NCBI GenBank assembly: GCA_022376515.1
Contig: WTXI01000018.1
Coordinates: 248,001 to 312,000 of the forward strand
DNA: 64,000 nucleotides
Direction: 5' to 3'
Origin: Lactifluus volemus
Lineage: Eukaryota; Basidiomycota; Agaricomycetes; Russulales; Russulaceae
Part shown: piece by piece, positions 12,901 through 25,000 of the stretch
How the letters are laid out: each line of letters opens with the position of its first letter
Position numbering within the stretch: the first letter of the stretch is position 1
Program-made: the position numbers and the translations under genes
Notes under the pieces: generated by a model
The model's database searches: none
The model's input: the letters and a program-made list of their open reading frames with translations, nothing else
Told to the model about the DNA's origin: nothing

Positions 12901-13121
12901 TTGGATGCGTCGGGCAGGGGTGGCGTAACATTGAATGAAGGATAAGACCTATGAGGATCTGGCGTGGAGAGAGCGCGAGCACGAGCAGATTCGCCGTCTG
13001 TTCCTTTGCTCACGAGTGAAGGGGAACGTGGCCTTGATTGGCTCAGACTAAGGCTGTCGTCACGCTCAGGTCGACTGCCCGACTGCGGTTTGACTAGCTT
13101 TGAGAAGAATCCGGGTGCCAT
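9963..13121 (-). CDS. GRAM-VASt membrane protein, Lam/Ysp2-type sterol transporter
   Basis: Exons 13121-11735, 11681-11578, 11530-11074, 11016-10708 and 10651-9963 join in phase to 981 residues. The first 440 residues are Ser/Pro-rich and disordered. A GRAM domain follows (about 445-570), with DYLIE at the first junction, GRIYISENHICFHANIFGW, and KKMTAFVIPNAIQ. A VASt lipid-binding domain comes next (about 600-780: TVLPGTPERIYNLIF, DIQIADW, VEWTGRSFIKG). One transmembrane helix lies near residue 885 (ILYFVITFLVISNLWTLMLV), then a charged coiled tail. This is the architecture of yeast Lam proteins and animal GRAMD1, which move sterol between plasma membrane and ER at contact sites. I chose the MAPGFFSKL start at 13121; an in-frame upstream extension exists but looks non-coding. 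Intron 3 is GC-AG. Confidence 0.88.
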
Positions 13122-13269
13122 CGGTGTAGTGAACCGGTAATAGCAGCGTGATTGCCAAGCTGTTGCGACTAGCAGCCCTTGGCGGCGTGCCGTAATCTTC
13201 GTCCCTTGTCCTCGTGCACCTCGTCCTTGCTGTGTCTTTTGAGCGCCACACAGTTCACAGATAGTGATC
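13122..13269. promoter_or_regulatory. Divergent promoter between Lam-type and RCC1-like genes
   Basis: Only 148 bp separate the chosen start codons of two oppositely transcribed genes, so both core promoters and 5' UTRs must fit here or overlap the coding ends. No clear TATA box is seen. Confidence 0.5.
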
Positions 13270-14541
13270 ATGCACCCACCGATACACCTCTATGCCGCCG
13301 GTTCAAATGGTAACGGACAACTTGCGACCGGATATTTTCAAGACTCGTACAACTTCATACCTTGTATGTTCGCCGGTTATGAAAACAGGACGCCACCACC
13401 GATATCATCGGCTATTTCCATTGTAGGAGGGGGGAATCACACTCTTGCACTCCTTCCTCGGATCGCGCACACAACTAGCTCGAACTCGAATCACCAATTA
13501 GAGGTTTGGGGTTGTGGAGATGGTACAAAAGGCCAGCTAGGCCCGGCATATATCACGGAAGCAGGTGATAACGGTGCGATTTTTAGACGTCTCATTCTCC
13601 CTTCAGAAGACCAGCGTCTCTCCGGATATGCAGTCTCAAAGGTAGCTGCATGCTGGGAAACCACTTTTTTGGTTCTCACCCAAGAAGACCATCATGACGT
13701 GCTCATCTCGATGGGTGGCGATGACTTTGGTGACCTCGGCATCGGCGGTCTAGGCACAACCCAGCAGAAGAAGGCGCCATTTCACATTGTCGATTTTTCC
13801 CATATCGTGGGTTCTGTAGCGCACCACGTGTCCATCACTGATATCACTGCTGGCACCCACCATATCCTCGTCGTCCTACGTGCCGATAACAAACAGCACA
13901 TCGCAGGCTGGGGCACCGCTCGCCACGGCCAGCTTGGGCCTCTCATCACCCCTTCCGGTCGTCCATTACCATTCTCTCCCTCACCCGTCGCGATAGTCCT
14001 CCCGGTCGATGTGCAACTCGATCCCGTGCTCTCGCTGTGCGCGGGCAACCAACATTCGCTGTTCTTGCATGCCTCTGGGCGCGTTTCGGCCCTCGGCTCC
14101 GATGCAAAAGGTCAACTGCGTGGCCTTCCTACCGCCAGGGATGTGCGCGCGATAGGTTGCTCATGGAATGGCAGTTACCTCCAGACTCCCACTGCCCTAC
14201 TTTCCGCAGGTACGAACTCGCGTGGGCAGCTTGGCAGAGCAGACGACTCAGAGGCTCCTTTGGGAGTCGTGGACATCCCTGAGAACGCGCAGATGCTGGG
14301 CTTTGCGTGCGGCAGCGAACATGTGTTATGCTTGCTGCAGTCTGAGGGGAAAAATCAAGTATGGGGGTGGGGATGGAACGAACATGGAAACTTGGGGACG
14401 GACTCGTTGGATGACGTGCCTGTGCCTGTAAAAATCTGGCCTCCATCAACTACAATATCCGAGGATATAATTGGTGATGTAGTAGGCGTCTGGGCCGGAT
14501 GCGGGACAAGTTGGATAGCCATGACCAAACGTGCACAATAG
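13270..14541 (+). CDS. RCC1-repeat (ATS1-like) beta-propeller protein
   Basis: A single exon of 423 codons. It contains six to seven degenerate RCC1-type blades, marked by LYAAGSNGNGQL, VWGCGDGTKGQLG, SMGGDDFGDLGIGG, GWGTARHGQLGP, ALGSDAKGQL, SAGTNSRGQLGR and WGWGWNEHGNLG. The length fits the small ATS1-type proteins rather than full RCC1. RCC1-fold proteins act as Ran exchange factors or as scaffolds; the exact role here is not shown. The start at 13270 is the first ATG directly before the first blade. Confidence 0.85.
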   Translation: MHPPIHLYAAGSNGNGQLATGYFQDSYNFIPCMFAGYENRTPPPISSAISIVGGGNHTLALLPRIAHTTSSNSNHQLEVWGCGDGTKGQLGPAYITEAGDNGAIFRRLILPSEDQRLSGYAVSKVAACWETTFLVLTQEDHHDVLISMGGDDFGDLGIGGLGTTQQKKAPFHIVDFSHIVGSVAHHVSITDITAGTHHILVVLRADNKQHIAGWGTARHGQLGPLITPSGRPLPFSPSPVAIVLPVDVQLDPVLSLCAGNQHSLFLHASGRVSALGSDAKGQLRGLPTARDVRAIGCSWNGSYLQTPTALLSAGTNSRGQLGRADDSEAPLGVVDIPENAQMLGFACGSEHVLCLLQSEGKNQVWGWGWNEHGNLGTDSLDDVPVPVKIWPPSTTISEDIIGDVVGVWAGCGTSWIAMTKRAQ

Positions 14542-16562
14542 TAGGGGCTATTGGGAAACAAGCTGTGCTCTTCCAATTGCTTGCCGACATAGTCAAACAA
14601 GTCGTATGAAGTCTGGTCCTAGGCACTGTGGTCCAGAGGAGCAAGACAGGGCCAGGAATTCGAATACATCTCTTGTAGGGGTACTCTTGTATTTTGGTCG
14701 GAATACAGAGATTACTAAAGCCAGCTATAGATGGTACGGAAATTATCGTTCCTCGTATGTGGATCAAATAAATCAGTGCCTGAAATTTTTGTCTTAGATT
14801 AATGTGCCATATTGTATCAGTATTGTAAGGGCGGCTGCGCACAACGAAGAGAAAGGGATCGGCATGACATCCTACTAAACGGGTCCACAACAAACTCTTG
14901 TATGTCAACAGCAAATGTGCAGAAAGAAATGGGCACAGCACCAGAATTTCTCACTTGATTGGGGCCTTGTTAATAACTTCGCTGATTGGGTTTGGGTAAT
15001 CGAAGAAATACATCACCTGAAGAGTTTTGCCACCATCACCCACTGACAGCCTTTCGTGGGCCCGGTTCGATGTCCGGCGGTGGGAAACACGACTTCGCAA
15101 CCAGCATGTCAACACCCTCAGCTGTGCCCTTCTTTGAGAACTCTTCGACCTATATTCGTCGCCGCCGCGGTCTCCTGGCTTGGCTCACTGACACCAAGTC
15201 TTTCGGTTTCTATGTTTTCCCGTGCCGACGCGCCTGTATCGATGATGCGGCACAGGGGCTTACCCACCGCTACTAGTACCTAGTACCGCATATATTTAGA
15301 TCTAGATCTAGATCTTGTCTCGCATGTTGACCTAGTCTTTGCTGAAAGGAAGCGTAAATTTGTAACAATTAAAGCTCAATTGACAACACTTACTAGTAGT
15401 GTATTGAGACCCTCTCACAATGTAGTACGGAATGAAATGAGAGACACTTCAATTTTAATCGGTTGGTCATGATGATCGGTCGTCCGGTCTTCGGCAGGGT
15501 TTCAAGTTTCATACATCAGTGTCTGGTGATTACGGTCGCCACGTACCGCGGCTGGGTTGAAGCAGATCATCCGAGACGTGAAAATATTGCCGAAGCTGAA
15601 CATTTCTGGACGATCTCAGTGTGACACAAACTGCCACTGCTTTGGGATCCTTGAGATACGAAGTGTATCAGATGTCATCAATCATGATGTAGTGGGACCC
15701 CCTTCTTACGGATGGTACCAGAAATATCAATTACGGCAGGGCTCATTACAAGTTCCAAAGAAAATAATGCGTAACTTGACGATGATATCTTGTAGCGGAG
15801 AGTGGCTCTGTTGTACTGTAGGGGAGCGGAATCGATCTGAATTCGGGAGGTTCCGGGACCAGGGGTGAACCTGTTTCGGAACCGACTCCTTTTCGGTCAA
15901 GTTTGTCGCTAAAATTTTCCACACAGATATTGGGGTGGAGCCCATCTTAGCGCTTTCCGCTCTACCGGTTTCAATCCAGTTTTTATCACCACTGAGCGTA
16001 CAATAGCAGCGACAAGTCGACTCTTTTTCTTATAAGAGTGTATTCCAGTCAACATCTGCAGGACATAACCAATACTTGGGGGTGATCCGTTTCGGGGTCC
16101 TTGCATCAGAGAAATGTAAGGCGTTGCCGGTGGGGCTGTTAGCCGAGGCACTATCATTGTAGTACTCATAAACGCCCTTGCCTAATTCGTTGGGCACCGA
16201 CAATAGCTGGAGTAGTAGCTTCGGTCACCAACTCAGCAAGGTGCGTTCGAACAAATGTCTACAGCCCCTCTCAAGAACCCTAAACTTTGTCCAGGGGTCT
16301 GGTCCTAGAACGCACCAAAGAACCCCATCAATTACAGAGCGACAATGAGAAGCCGAGGTAGAGGCACCTAATACTCGGGTCGCAAGTTGCGGCACTGATT
16401 GCCTTGGCACTTGAGCTTGAACTTTGAAATTTGAAACGTCACCTGCTCGGATCGGCGAGACCTCGTCTTCAAAAATTTTACAGGTCCAAAACCGAGCTAA
16501 TAATATCGTATATCTACTCTCCATGATTTTCTGCTAGTAATCTACTCCCGTCGTCGTTCCAA
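14542..16562. other. 2-kb gene-poor spacer
   Basis: Short open frames on both strands lack family resemblance and convincing splice partners. A 6-bp palindromic run of AGATCT repeats lies at about 15297-15316. Nothing else is recognised. Confidence 0.5.
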
Positions 16563-18154
16563 ATGTCCTCCAACTCGACATCAGGAGATGCTAATATTCC
16601 GAAAAACCTTCTCCTCTTGTGAGTTTCTTCTGCATATGCAGATGGTTTCGTAAGACACGAACTTGAACTGATCAACATCTGTCTTTTGTCTCGCTGTTAG
16701 AATTGGGCCCATAGTACGCACGAAACCTCTACCGACCTGAGCTAATGACTTACGTCGCTTTGGAGTTCATCGGCAACATCCTGAGCTGGTTCTTATTCGG
16801 CGTTCTCACGATGCAGCTCTGTGCGAATACGAACTAGCCCTCTCCCTGCCCAAATTTTGACTCTAGTTGTAGACAGATATCTACTTCGTTATGCAGAAGA
16901 CCAACGGATAATCAAATCAACAGGTACGTTGATGAGCTACTTGTCGCGCAAAACCTATGACAAACTCGATCTAGTGTATGGCCTTTATCTTCTCGACGTT
17001 GCCCATTCCATGATCTCCACTATCGCTGCATGGAGTGTATTATGCTCGGGTTGGGGAAAACCAAGTACACTGATCTACACTAACTTGAATTTCGCATTGA
17101 TCCCAATTGTCACTGGTATAAGTAAGTGGTGAAATACTACTTCTTGGGAAACTTCGTTTGTTTTTTTGACACCCTTTCCACTTGTTTCAGTTTCTGGTTG
17201 GGTACAATTATTCTTTGCGTGGAGAATATGGGTGTTGGGTAAAAGTTCCTTTTGGAAGGTAGTTACCGTGGTGATCTCCGCTGTACGTGGAATTGGCTAT
17301 ATCAGTGGTTCCTCATCCTTTTAACCCATTCTATCCCTCTAGATTTCGTTGACTCAGGGGGCTTCAGCTATCACAGCTGGCATCAGGGTAGGTTTAAACG
17401 CACCAAGACTCTGTTCCTTGCATTCAGTGCTACCCACCTTTTAGTTTGCGTACATAGGCAACATTCAACGGATTCACACGATGAATACATTGGCCTGCGT
17501 GAGCAACACTCCCTTTTCTCTAGTTGTTCATATGGCTCGACAGCGACTAGTTAATATTGGGGGGGTGCGTGATGGCCGACACGCTGATCGCTATCAGCAT
17601 GTTCTACCTGGTGTGTGCCTTTTTCCTGTGGTCGAACGAACTGCCTTCCTTTCTCAAGCGACGCCACTTGCAGTTGACCAGAGCAAAAAAATCAACGTGG
17701 AGTGAAGCCGTGAACGGGACTGTCACCAAGATGATTCGAATCACCATCGAGACGGGCGTGTTAACCGCAGCGGCAGCTTCTCTTGACCTCGGCTTGTTTC
17801 TAGGCTTTCATAATAATAACCTCCACATCCTCGTGTAAGTCCTTTCCTCTTATAATTTCCTTTTTATGCACGACTTTTAAAAACGGGCTTTTATACGCAA
17901 TAAGTGCGACCATGATGCCCAAGTTATACAGCAACGCACTCATGGCGTCGCTCAATTCGCGAGGATTCGAGTCCCACCGATCTTCTTCCTCGCTCGACTA
18001 TGAGACGTACGGAACGGCACAACACTTTACCACGGTCCAGTTTGGGTTATCGTCGATAGAGTGTCCTGTCACACAGCATGACACAATGAGTGGCAGTGGG
18101 ACGGTCGTACCAAACGCAAAGTCAGGAAGGCTCTCCTTTGGGCTTTTGAATTGA
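16563..18154 (+). CDS. DUF6534 multi-pass membrane protein
   Basis: Ten exons join in phase: 16563-16618, 16701-16713 (13 nt), 16766-16820, 16873-16923, 16975-17121, 17191-17282, 17343-17387, 17445-17498, 17551-17834 and 17905-18154. They give 348 residues. The product has about seven hydrophobic helices and the features of the basidiomycete DUF6534 family: FIGNILSWFLFGVLTMQLY, VYGLYLLDVAH, VQLFFAWRIWVLGKS, ISLTQGASAITAGI, and GGCVMADTLIAISM. The C-terminal part reads KLYSNALMASLNSR. These proteins are abundant in mushroom-forming fungi and have no established function. A GTGAGC intron at 17499-17550 is needed to keep the family motif in frame, although the unspliced frame is also open. Confidence 0.82.
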
Positions 18155-18844
18155 GAGTTGGCTAATTTCTCGTACGCACAGGGCCAGCCTGGGGTATGTT
18201 TGAAAGCAGGGAAACACACGGAAGCGATGTTGCTGTACTTTGTTTGTTGATACACTTTGTTAGTAGTATTATGTGAAAGGGCATAAATTCGGATGGAACA
18301 CATTTCTTTTGACACCTAAGTTACCGTTTAGTTACCGTGTTACGGAACGATGGGGTCAACTTAACTTTAGGATGGCCCCGTCTTACGTCATGGTTACGGC
18401 TCGGACCCCGGGCCCACCTATCTTACCCCCACACGCTGGAAGCATCAGGAAGAGTTATGGTCTACTATTAGCTTCAAACGTCATACCTCTTAAGCTACGT
18501 TTCGACATAGAATGTCGTGAGAAACTGGAATATTCATGTTATAACTTTTCGACATCGGTCTCATAGCAGGCCGCGAAGCTGCCGAACTTGCTGCCGCCAA
18601 GGGTGAGCATAGGCCTCAGAGAGAATAGTACGAAAGTCTATGGAACGAAATCTGAATCAGCGGAGCGATGTGGACATTGGAAGTAGTCGTCATGTAGTAA
18701 TTTGCAGGCATATAGTAGCCTAAGGAACAAAGTTAATCGTGGGAATAAGGGAGAAGTGGACGGGTGGGATGAGCGTTGCCAGTGGGGAACTACTCTCAAA
18801 TTGCACACAGAGTAAGGCCTAGCCCGGGAACGACTATTAAAAAG
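18155..18844. other. Intergenic spacer, left edge of the NLR duplication
   Basis: No gene is seen. From about 18765 the sequence resembles 24930 onward, which marks the approximate downstream boundary of duplicated unit 1. Confidence 0.5.
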
Positions 18845-21800
18845 CTATTTAGATGGGCTGTGAACATATACTGTAGTCCAATTTGATCCATGAACAAAAT
18901 TTGAAAAATCAAGCTGCGTATAATGTCTGCCTGCGATCCAGACAGTGTTAGACCTCTGAATGTACGCCCGGTGAATCTGGGGCACCCATAAGAAAAGCTC
19001 CCCCTCTTCCCCGTACATCCAACCATCTCCATACACCAAAACCCTGTCCATAGAATAGACTTTCTCGGTATTCTCTGTTCTTCCTTTCACACGAATCGTA
19101 AGCGCTTGCGAGGCCGAGGCGATGGGCTGCCTGTCTGATGAAGATGAGGATGAAACAGATAAACCAGATTGAGTGGGTCCAGTAGACGACTCGGAGCCTG
19201 CTTCCAACTCGCACTCCCATATTGTAACATCCCACATCCGAATGGTCTGGTCATCTGAAGCCGAAGTGAGGCGCTTCCCATCTGGTGAGAATGCAACAGA
19301 GCTGACGACGTTGCTGTGTCCAGTAGATGGGCCTGCTATGATCTCTCCTGTTGCGACATCCCACAAAGAAATTGTGCCATCGAGTGAGGCTGAGGCAATG
19401 CGCTGACCGACTGGTGAGAATGCGATCGAATTGGTGCTGCTGGCAGTAAACGGGCCCGCCACAACCTCTCCTGTTTCGGCATCCCACACACGAATTGTGT
19501 CATCTATTGAGCCCGAGGCGATGCGCTTCCCGTCTGGCGAAAATGCAACACAGAGGACATCATCGGTGTGTCCAGTGAACGGGCTGGCTATGATCTCTCC
19601 TGTCGCGGCGTCCCACATGCGAATTGTGCAATCTTTTGAGGCCGAGGCAATGTAGTGTCCATTCGGCGAGAATGCAACAGACCTGACCCAATCGGTGTGC
19701 CCAGTAAATGGACCCGCTACGACCTCTCCGGTTGCAGCGTCCCACACGCGAATTGTGCAATCAAATGAGGCCGAGGCGATGTGCAGTCCGCTCGGCGAGA
19801 ATGCAATAGATCTGACCCAATCTGTGTGCCCAGTAAATGGGCCCGCCACAACCTCTCCTGTTGCGGCATTCCACACACAAATCGTCTGGTCAGACGAGGA
19901 AGATGCAATATGCCGCCCGTCTGGTGAGAACGCAACAGCAAAGACAAGTTTAGTGTGTCCAGCAAACGGGTCCGCTACAATCTCTCCTGTTGTGGCATCC
20001 CAAACGCAGATCTTGCAATCTGCAGAAGCCGAGGCGATGCTCTGCCCATCTGGTGAGAAAGCAACACAAAGGACCGAATTTGTGTGTCCAGTGAAGTGGC
20101 CCGCTGCAATTTCCCCTGCTGCAGCATGCCACATGCAAATGTTGAAATCCGCGGAAGCTGAGGCGATGCGCTGCCCGTCTGGTGAGAATGCAACAGAAAG
20201 GACCGAATTATTATGTTTAATAAACGGGCCCGCTACGACCTCTCCTGTGGCAGCATCCCAGACGCGAATCGTTTCATCTTTCGATGCCGAGGCGATACGC
20301 AGCCCGTCCGGCGAGAAAGAAACAGAGTATACGGCTTCGGCGTGTCCAATAAATGGGTCCGCTATGATCTCTCCTGTTGCGACATCCCACACACGGATCG
20401 TGCAATCCTCTGAGGCCGATGCGATGTGCCGCCCGTCCGGTGAGAATGAAACTGACCAGACGAAATTGGTGTGTCCAACAAATGGGCCTGCTAAGACCTC
20501 TCCTGTTGCGGAATTCCAGATGCGAATTGTGCGATCATGAGAACTCGAGGCGATGCAATGCCCATCTGGTGAGAATACAATGATGCTGACCAAATCGGTG
20601 TGTCCAATAAATGGGACTACTACAGCCTCTCCTGTTGCAGCATCCCACACACGGATCGTGCAATCTGCCGAGGCCGAGGCGATGCGGTGACCATCCGGAC
20701 AGAATGCGACAGAGTAGACCGAAGCAGTGTGTCCAGTAATTGGGCCAACTACGACCTCCCCCGTTGTGGCATCCCAAACCCGAATCGTGGAATCTAATGA
20801 GGCAGAAGCGATGCACTGCCCGTCTGGTGAGAATATAACAGACATGACTGGATCGGTGTGACCAGTAAACGGGCCCGCTACGATATCCCCTGTTGTGGCA
20901 TCCCACACGCAAATCGTGTGATCTTGCGAGGCAGAGGCGATGCGTTGTCCATCCGGCGAGAACGCAACACAGTATACTGGTCCTCTATGTGCTGTAATCA
21001 CCATTTCCAATGCTGGCCAATGAGACAACTGCCCGCGTTCCAGGGACAATGTGTAAGGATATAGGTGAATGAAATGCTTGAAGATGTGGGAAGAGGATGG
21101 CGCGAAGGGTAAAGCAGAGATATAGATATGTGGAGCGCTCTTTGCTATCGCCATCCCAAAATAACGCACAAATGAGGATGCATCGTTCGCTAATGCCACC
21201 ACATTTCCCACTTCCGTTCCGGAAGGCTGTCGCGACTTCACCTAATAGTCACTACATGTCATATTCGATTATAGAATGCACCCACCTTCTGCTGGTCAAA
21301 GTGTAACCACGTCGTCAGAGATGACAATGCTCGCGAGGCCAAGCCCACACTGCTCTTGACGCTAAGCACCTCCAGCCAAAACAAAAACTTGGTCTCCAAA
21401 AGGCATCCAAGTTTCGTGAAGAGGTCGTGGTCGAAATCGAAATGTTTTAAATGATTGTCCCAGGAAAGGCAGGCATACGATAGAGCATCGGGAATGAATT
21501 TGGAAATTCGAGATTCCAGGTCTGGCACATCGCTGTTGGCGAAATAAGACGACTCGAGCTCGCAGATGTTGAACTTGAGATCATCCAGCATCAATCCAAG
21601 GCAGGCATGTGCTAATTGACGGTGGGCTTCTTCAAGATCCACATAAAACGCGATACTCTTCTTATTCGTCAAAAAGTCCCGGAATGAGGTATGAAGAGGA
21701 ACGATTGGACGCGTTTCATCGGATGAGGTCACGTTACTCAGAAGCGAACCGAGGTGGCGGAGCATCTCGAGAACCGGTTCAGAATCTTCCGCGTCATCGA

Positions 21801-24337
21801 TCGGAGCATACCGTCGCAGGGTAATCAAGGAACGAAGAGAGAGGGGCTTGACCGCAGCAAAAAGTTGTCCCATCACGGATCGAAATAAGATCTGTGCTTC
21901 ATGCGGTTTGAAGTAACCTTCCAGAACTTCTTCGTATAGCTTGTCCAACGGATCTTGTCCACCGAGATCTCGAGAGTGTCCCAGCAGGCGCTGAATGCAC
22001 TTTTTCTTGCTAAACCCAAACATGGCAGGAGGGGTATTTATGAATCCGCATGCGACGGCTGCCCACTGAAACAGGCCCTCTGCCGCTTTTGCTAGTTTCA
22101 TCCCATGGTCTTTGAAAATCCCATGAGGGAGCTCGCTTTCGATATACAGGCAAATATCTTGCTCCGTCTTGGCAGCCAGTGTGGGATCATCCATGTAGAG
22201 GGTATCAACAGATGATGCTTTGGCGAACGCAGCTTCGATGCCATCATCCGGCCTCGAGGTGATCAGGATGCGAAATTTCGGAGGGAGCTCGAAGAGATGT
22301 TGAGATAGAAATACGTGTAGTCCATTTTTACCGATTGCGTCACCACTTTCGTCCAACGCATCGATAACGATAAGAATTGGGTCACGAACTTCGAGATTCT
22401 TGAGCGGTTCAAGGAGGAGGGATTCGAAGAGTGTATGATAGTCTCGAGTACCACAAAGAGACGAATTATTCTTGACGACCCTGCTGAGGGCTAGCTTGAA
22501 AGCAGGGTTGCGATCAGAAAGATCTCGAGCAATTGTCGTGAAGAGCTGGTAAGCTTCGTCTTTGGACTGTTCCTTTCGGAGAAAGGCGAAGTATGAGCCG
22601 AGACACTTGTTCTCGAATCGACGTGCGACTTCGTGTGCAATCGATGACTTTCCTGTCCCTGCTTGGCCGAGGAGAAGGAGCCCACGGTCGGATTCTGGAT
22701 TCTCGACCCACTTGATGATATAATCCAAGAAGTCTTCGCGTGTTCCGGGAAGACAGCGCTTCTTATCACCGTGTCGCCAGCCTCCTTTGTAGGGTAATTC
22801 TCTGATTATTACATCCAGTTCTGTGAGCCCCTTGTCAGATCGACGATCTGACGGTGCTATAAGAACCAGATTTACGCACCAGCTTCTGATGTTTGGCTTG
22901 ACATCGCCATTAGCTATGAGGTCATAGAATGAGGTGGAAAACTCAAAGTTGGCTGGAGTAATATTACTCACGTCAACCTGGATTTGACTTACACCATCCT
23001 TTACTTTGCTCACGTTGCCCTGTATTTTGCTCACATCATGCTGCATCCCAAGCACAGCAACCTCGGTGGTGACAGCAGCAAGCCCGAGGAAATCGTCTCG
23101 CAATCGGATCAGGGTCGTGCGGTACTGTTCAACTTCCCCGTCAACTTGACCGAAGATATTCTTCAAAGTCCGCGTGCCTGCCAATCACATGTTTATAATC
23201 ACCAACAAGAGAGGTCAACACGACCTACCGACTCGCACATGCTTCGCATACAATTCAATAAATTTCCCAATCTCGGAGACACACTGCAGCATCTCCTCGA
23301 GGATTCTTGCTTGCCTAGACTCCGGTTTCATCCTCCTCAAAGCATCGGCATCTTTCGTAAATTCAAACGCGACACGTATCGCTTCAAATAATGCTCGGAC
23401 GTTGTCGTCGCGCTCAACCTGCTGTAGCAACGTCTTCCACCGAGATGAATACAGAGCGAATATTCCATAAGGAAAGAGGACGTACCTCGGGAATCTTTGA
23501 AAGTAGACTCCATGCTAGGTTTGCGTAGGGTTGCAACTTAGGGACCGAAGTTAGCTTAGGTATGGGTAGGCAATAATATATGGGCATACTGCTGCGATGG
23601 CACTGACAGCATCCATCACCCGCTTTATAACATCGACAGCACTGCTCCATGTCTCCATCGTATTGATCGCGTCCTCGGCGCGACTGAGAGCAGCACTTGA
23701 CATCTCCGTCTGGTTGTCGAGAGCAGGATTTTCTTGATCAGCTGTTGCGGAGTTGGTGGTGTTAACTGCTGCAGTAAGCGAAGAACTAGCATTTGCTGCA
23801 GATACGGTGATTGTTAAGAGCGTGGCCGACTCAGTTTGGCGTCCAGCATGTCCGTCATCACCGCTCAGAATAATATCAAGTTCTATATGTATGATGCTCA
23901 GCCAGGTGGAAAATGGATTCTAAGAAAAAGACGAACCATGCTGGGATTCACAGGGGATCTCCTTCCTTCCAATAAGGATGTCTTTATGTATTGAGCTTTT
24001 CGCATAAAGAGAGACTGTAATGCTGGAGAGTGGCTGTATAGAACTGAAAGAGGCTCAGTTATAAATTGAAATGAAAACGTGTCACTTCTCACAAGGCTTC
24101 GATGTCCTCGTTCCACTCCACCCGTTGTCCGACACTCCGCACAGATCGTGTTTGCCAAGTCCTCGACCCGTCAGTCACAGTAACATAAAACTGTCGTTTT
24201 CTCCCCAGGGGGGACTTGATATGGGGGAGGTCGTTCGCCTTGAGGACTGACATGGAAAAAAAATATTTAGTACTTATCTGAGCAGCGTCACAAAGATACG
24301 TACCGGTGACCTGGACCTGAAGCAAGCTTGGTTGCAT
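18845..24337 (-). CDS. STAND/NLR protein 1: C2 - NACHT - WD40 (HET-E type)
   Basis: Eight exons (24337-24304, 24246-24093, 24022-23937, 23882-23590, 23536-23486, 23433-23229, 23177-21286, 21241-18845) join in phase to 1703 residues. Residues 1-95 form a C2-like domain. A helical region follows (about 190-315), then four 7-residue repeats (VSKIQ type, about 322-345). The NACHT has a P-loop GQAGTGKS at about 445-452 and a Walker B ILIVIDALDES. The last exon has 14 WD40 repeats of 41-43 residues (FTGHT..V.SVAFSPDG), enough for two seven-blade propellers. A conserved tail ends it (GWMYGEEGELFLWVP). Such proteins sense ligands through WD40 blades, oligomerise through NACHT and trigger cell death in heterokaryon incompatibility or defence. 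Ligand and effector here are unknown. Blade 13 is degenerate. The ATG at 24337 precedes the C2 fold. Confidence 0.88.
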
Positions 24338-25000
24338 TTCGCTGACCTGAGCGCTGTTCAATAACAGTTATGTGAGAAAATGCTATATCAAACGCGAGTG
24401 ACATATGCACCCTGTCTCGGAGTTCTGAGGATCTGTGCTGTAGCGATGGTCAAGATCGGGGGACATCGGGAGGTGAAAAAGTTTGACATACGTATCACGG
24501 ATCATCTTGGCGTGTTCCTGTGCGAGAACTGACGAAAGATGGTGTTGCGATTCTTTGCAGAGGAAGAGTTAAGAGGTTGAGGCAACGAAGCGCCGAGGAG
24601 ACAGAAAAGAGGGTTTGTCCGCTGTGGCGCTTACGGTAACAGTGTCAGCGCCTGTTGTTCACACCATCGTTGTCTCTTTACAGGTTACACTGGCATCCGG
24701 GGAGCGAGAATTGTTGCGTAAACTTGTTTTCTCTTTCCAAGTTCAAGTTCATGAGTAGTAGCACATCTCAGGAATTTTTCAAATCACTGTACACTTAATT
24801 TTGTGTTAAACCTGAAGCTAAGACAAGAAATACAGTAAAGTGCGTCCACCAATGGCCGCAGCCCGGCCCGCCGGCCGTTGCATGTTGCCACCTCCAACAG
24901 GAGAAGCCAGCGTGGACGGATGGAACCATTGGGACGAGCGTTGGAGAGCTAAGAAATTGCACACAGAGTAAGGCCCAGTCCGGGAGCGACTACTAAAAAT
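24338..25000. promoter_or_regulatory. Upstream region of NLR 1 and 3' flank of NLR 2
   Basis: The part from 24338 to about 24720 is closely matched by 30477-30840 and should contain the promoter of NLR 1. About 24760-24930 has no counterpart and is the spacer between the two duplicated units. No TATA box stands out. Confidence 0.45.

Noticed and set aside
14986..15283. Two overlapping open frames of 96 and 75 codons
   Set aside because: No start context, family resemblance or splice partner; composition does not favour either frame.
15935..15985. tRNA-like stretch (minus strand: ggtagagcgg..., ggattgaaacc)
   Set aside because: The arms do not fold into a cloverleaf in the right order or spacing, and no anticodon stem is seen.
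19695..20540. 281-codon open frame on the plus strand
   Set aside because: It is the reverse complement of the WD40 repeats of NLR 1; the repeat structure keeps the antisense frame open.
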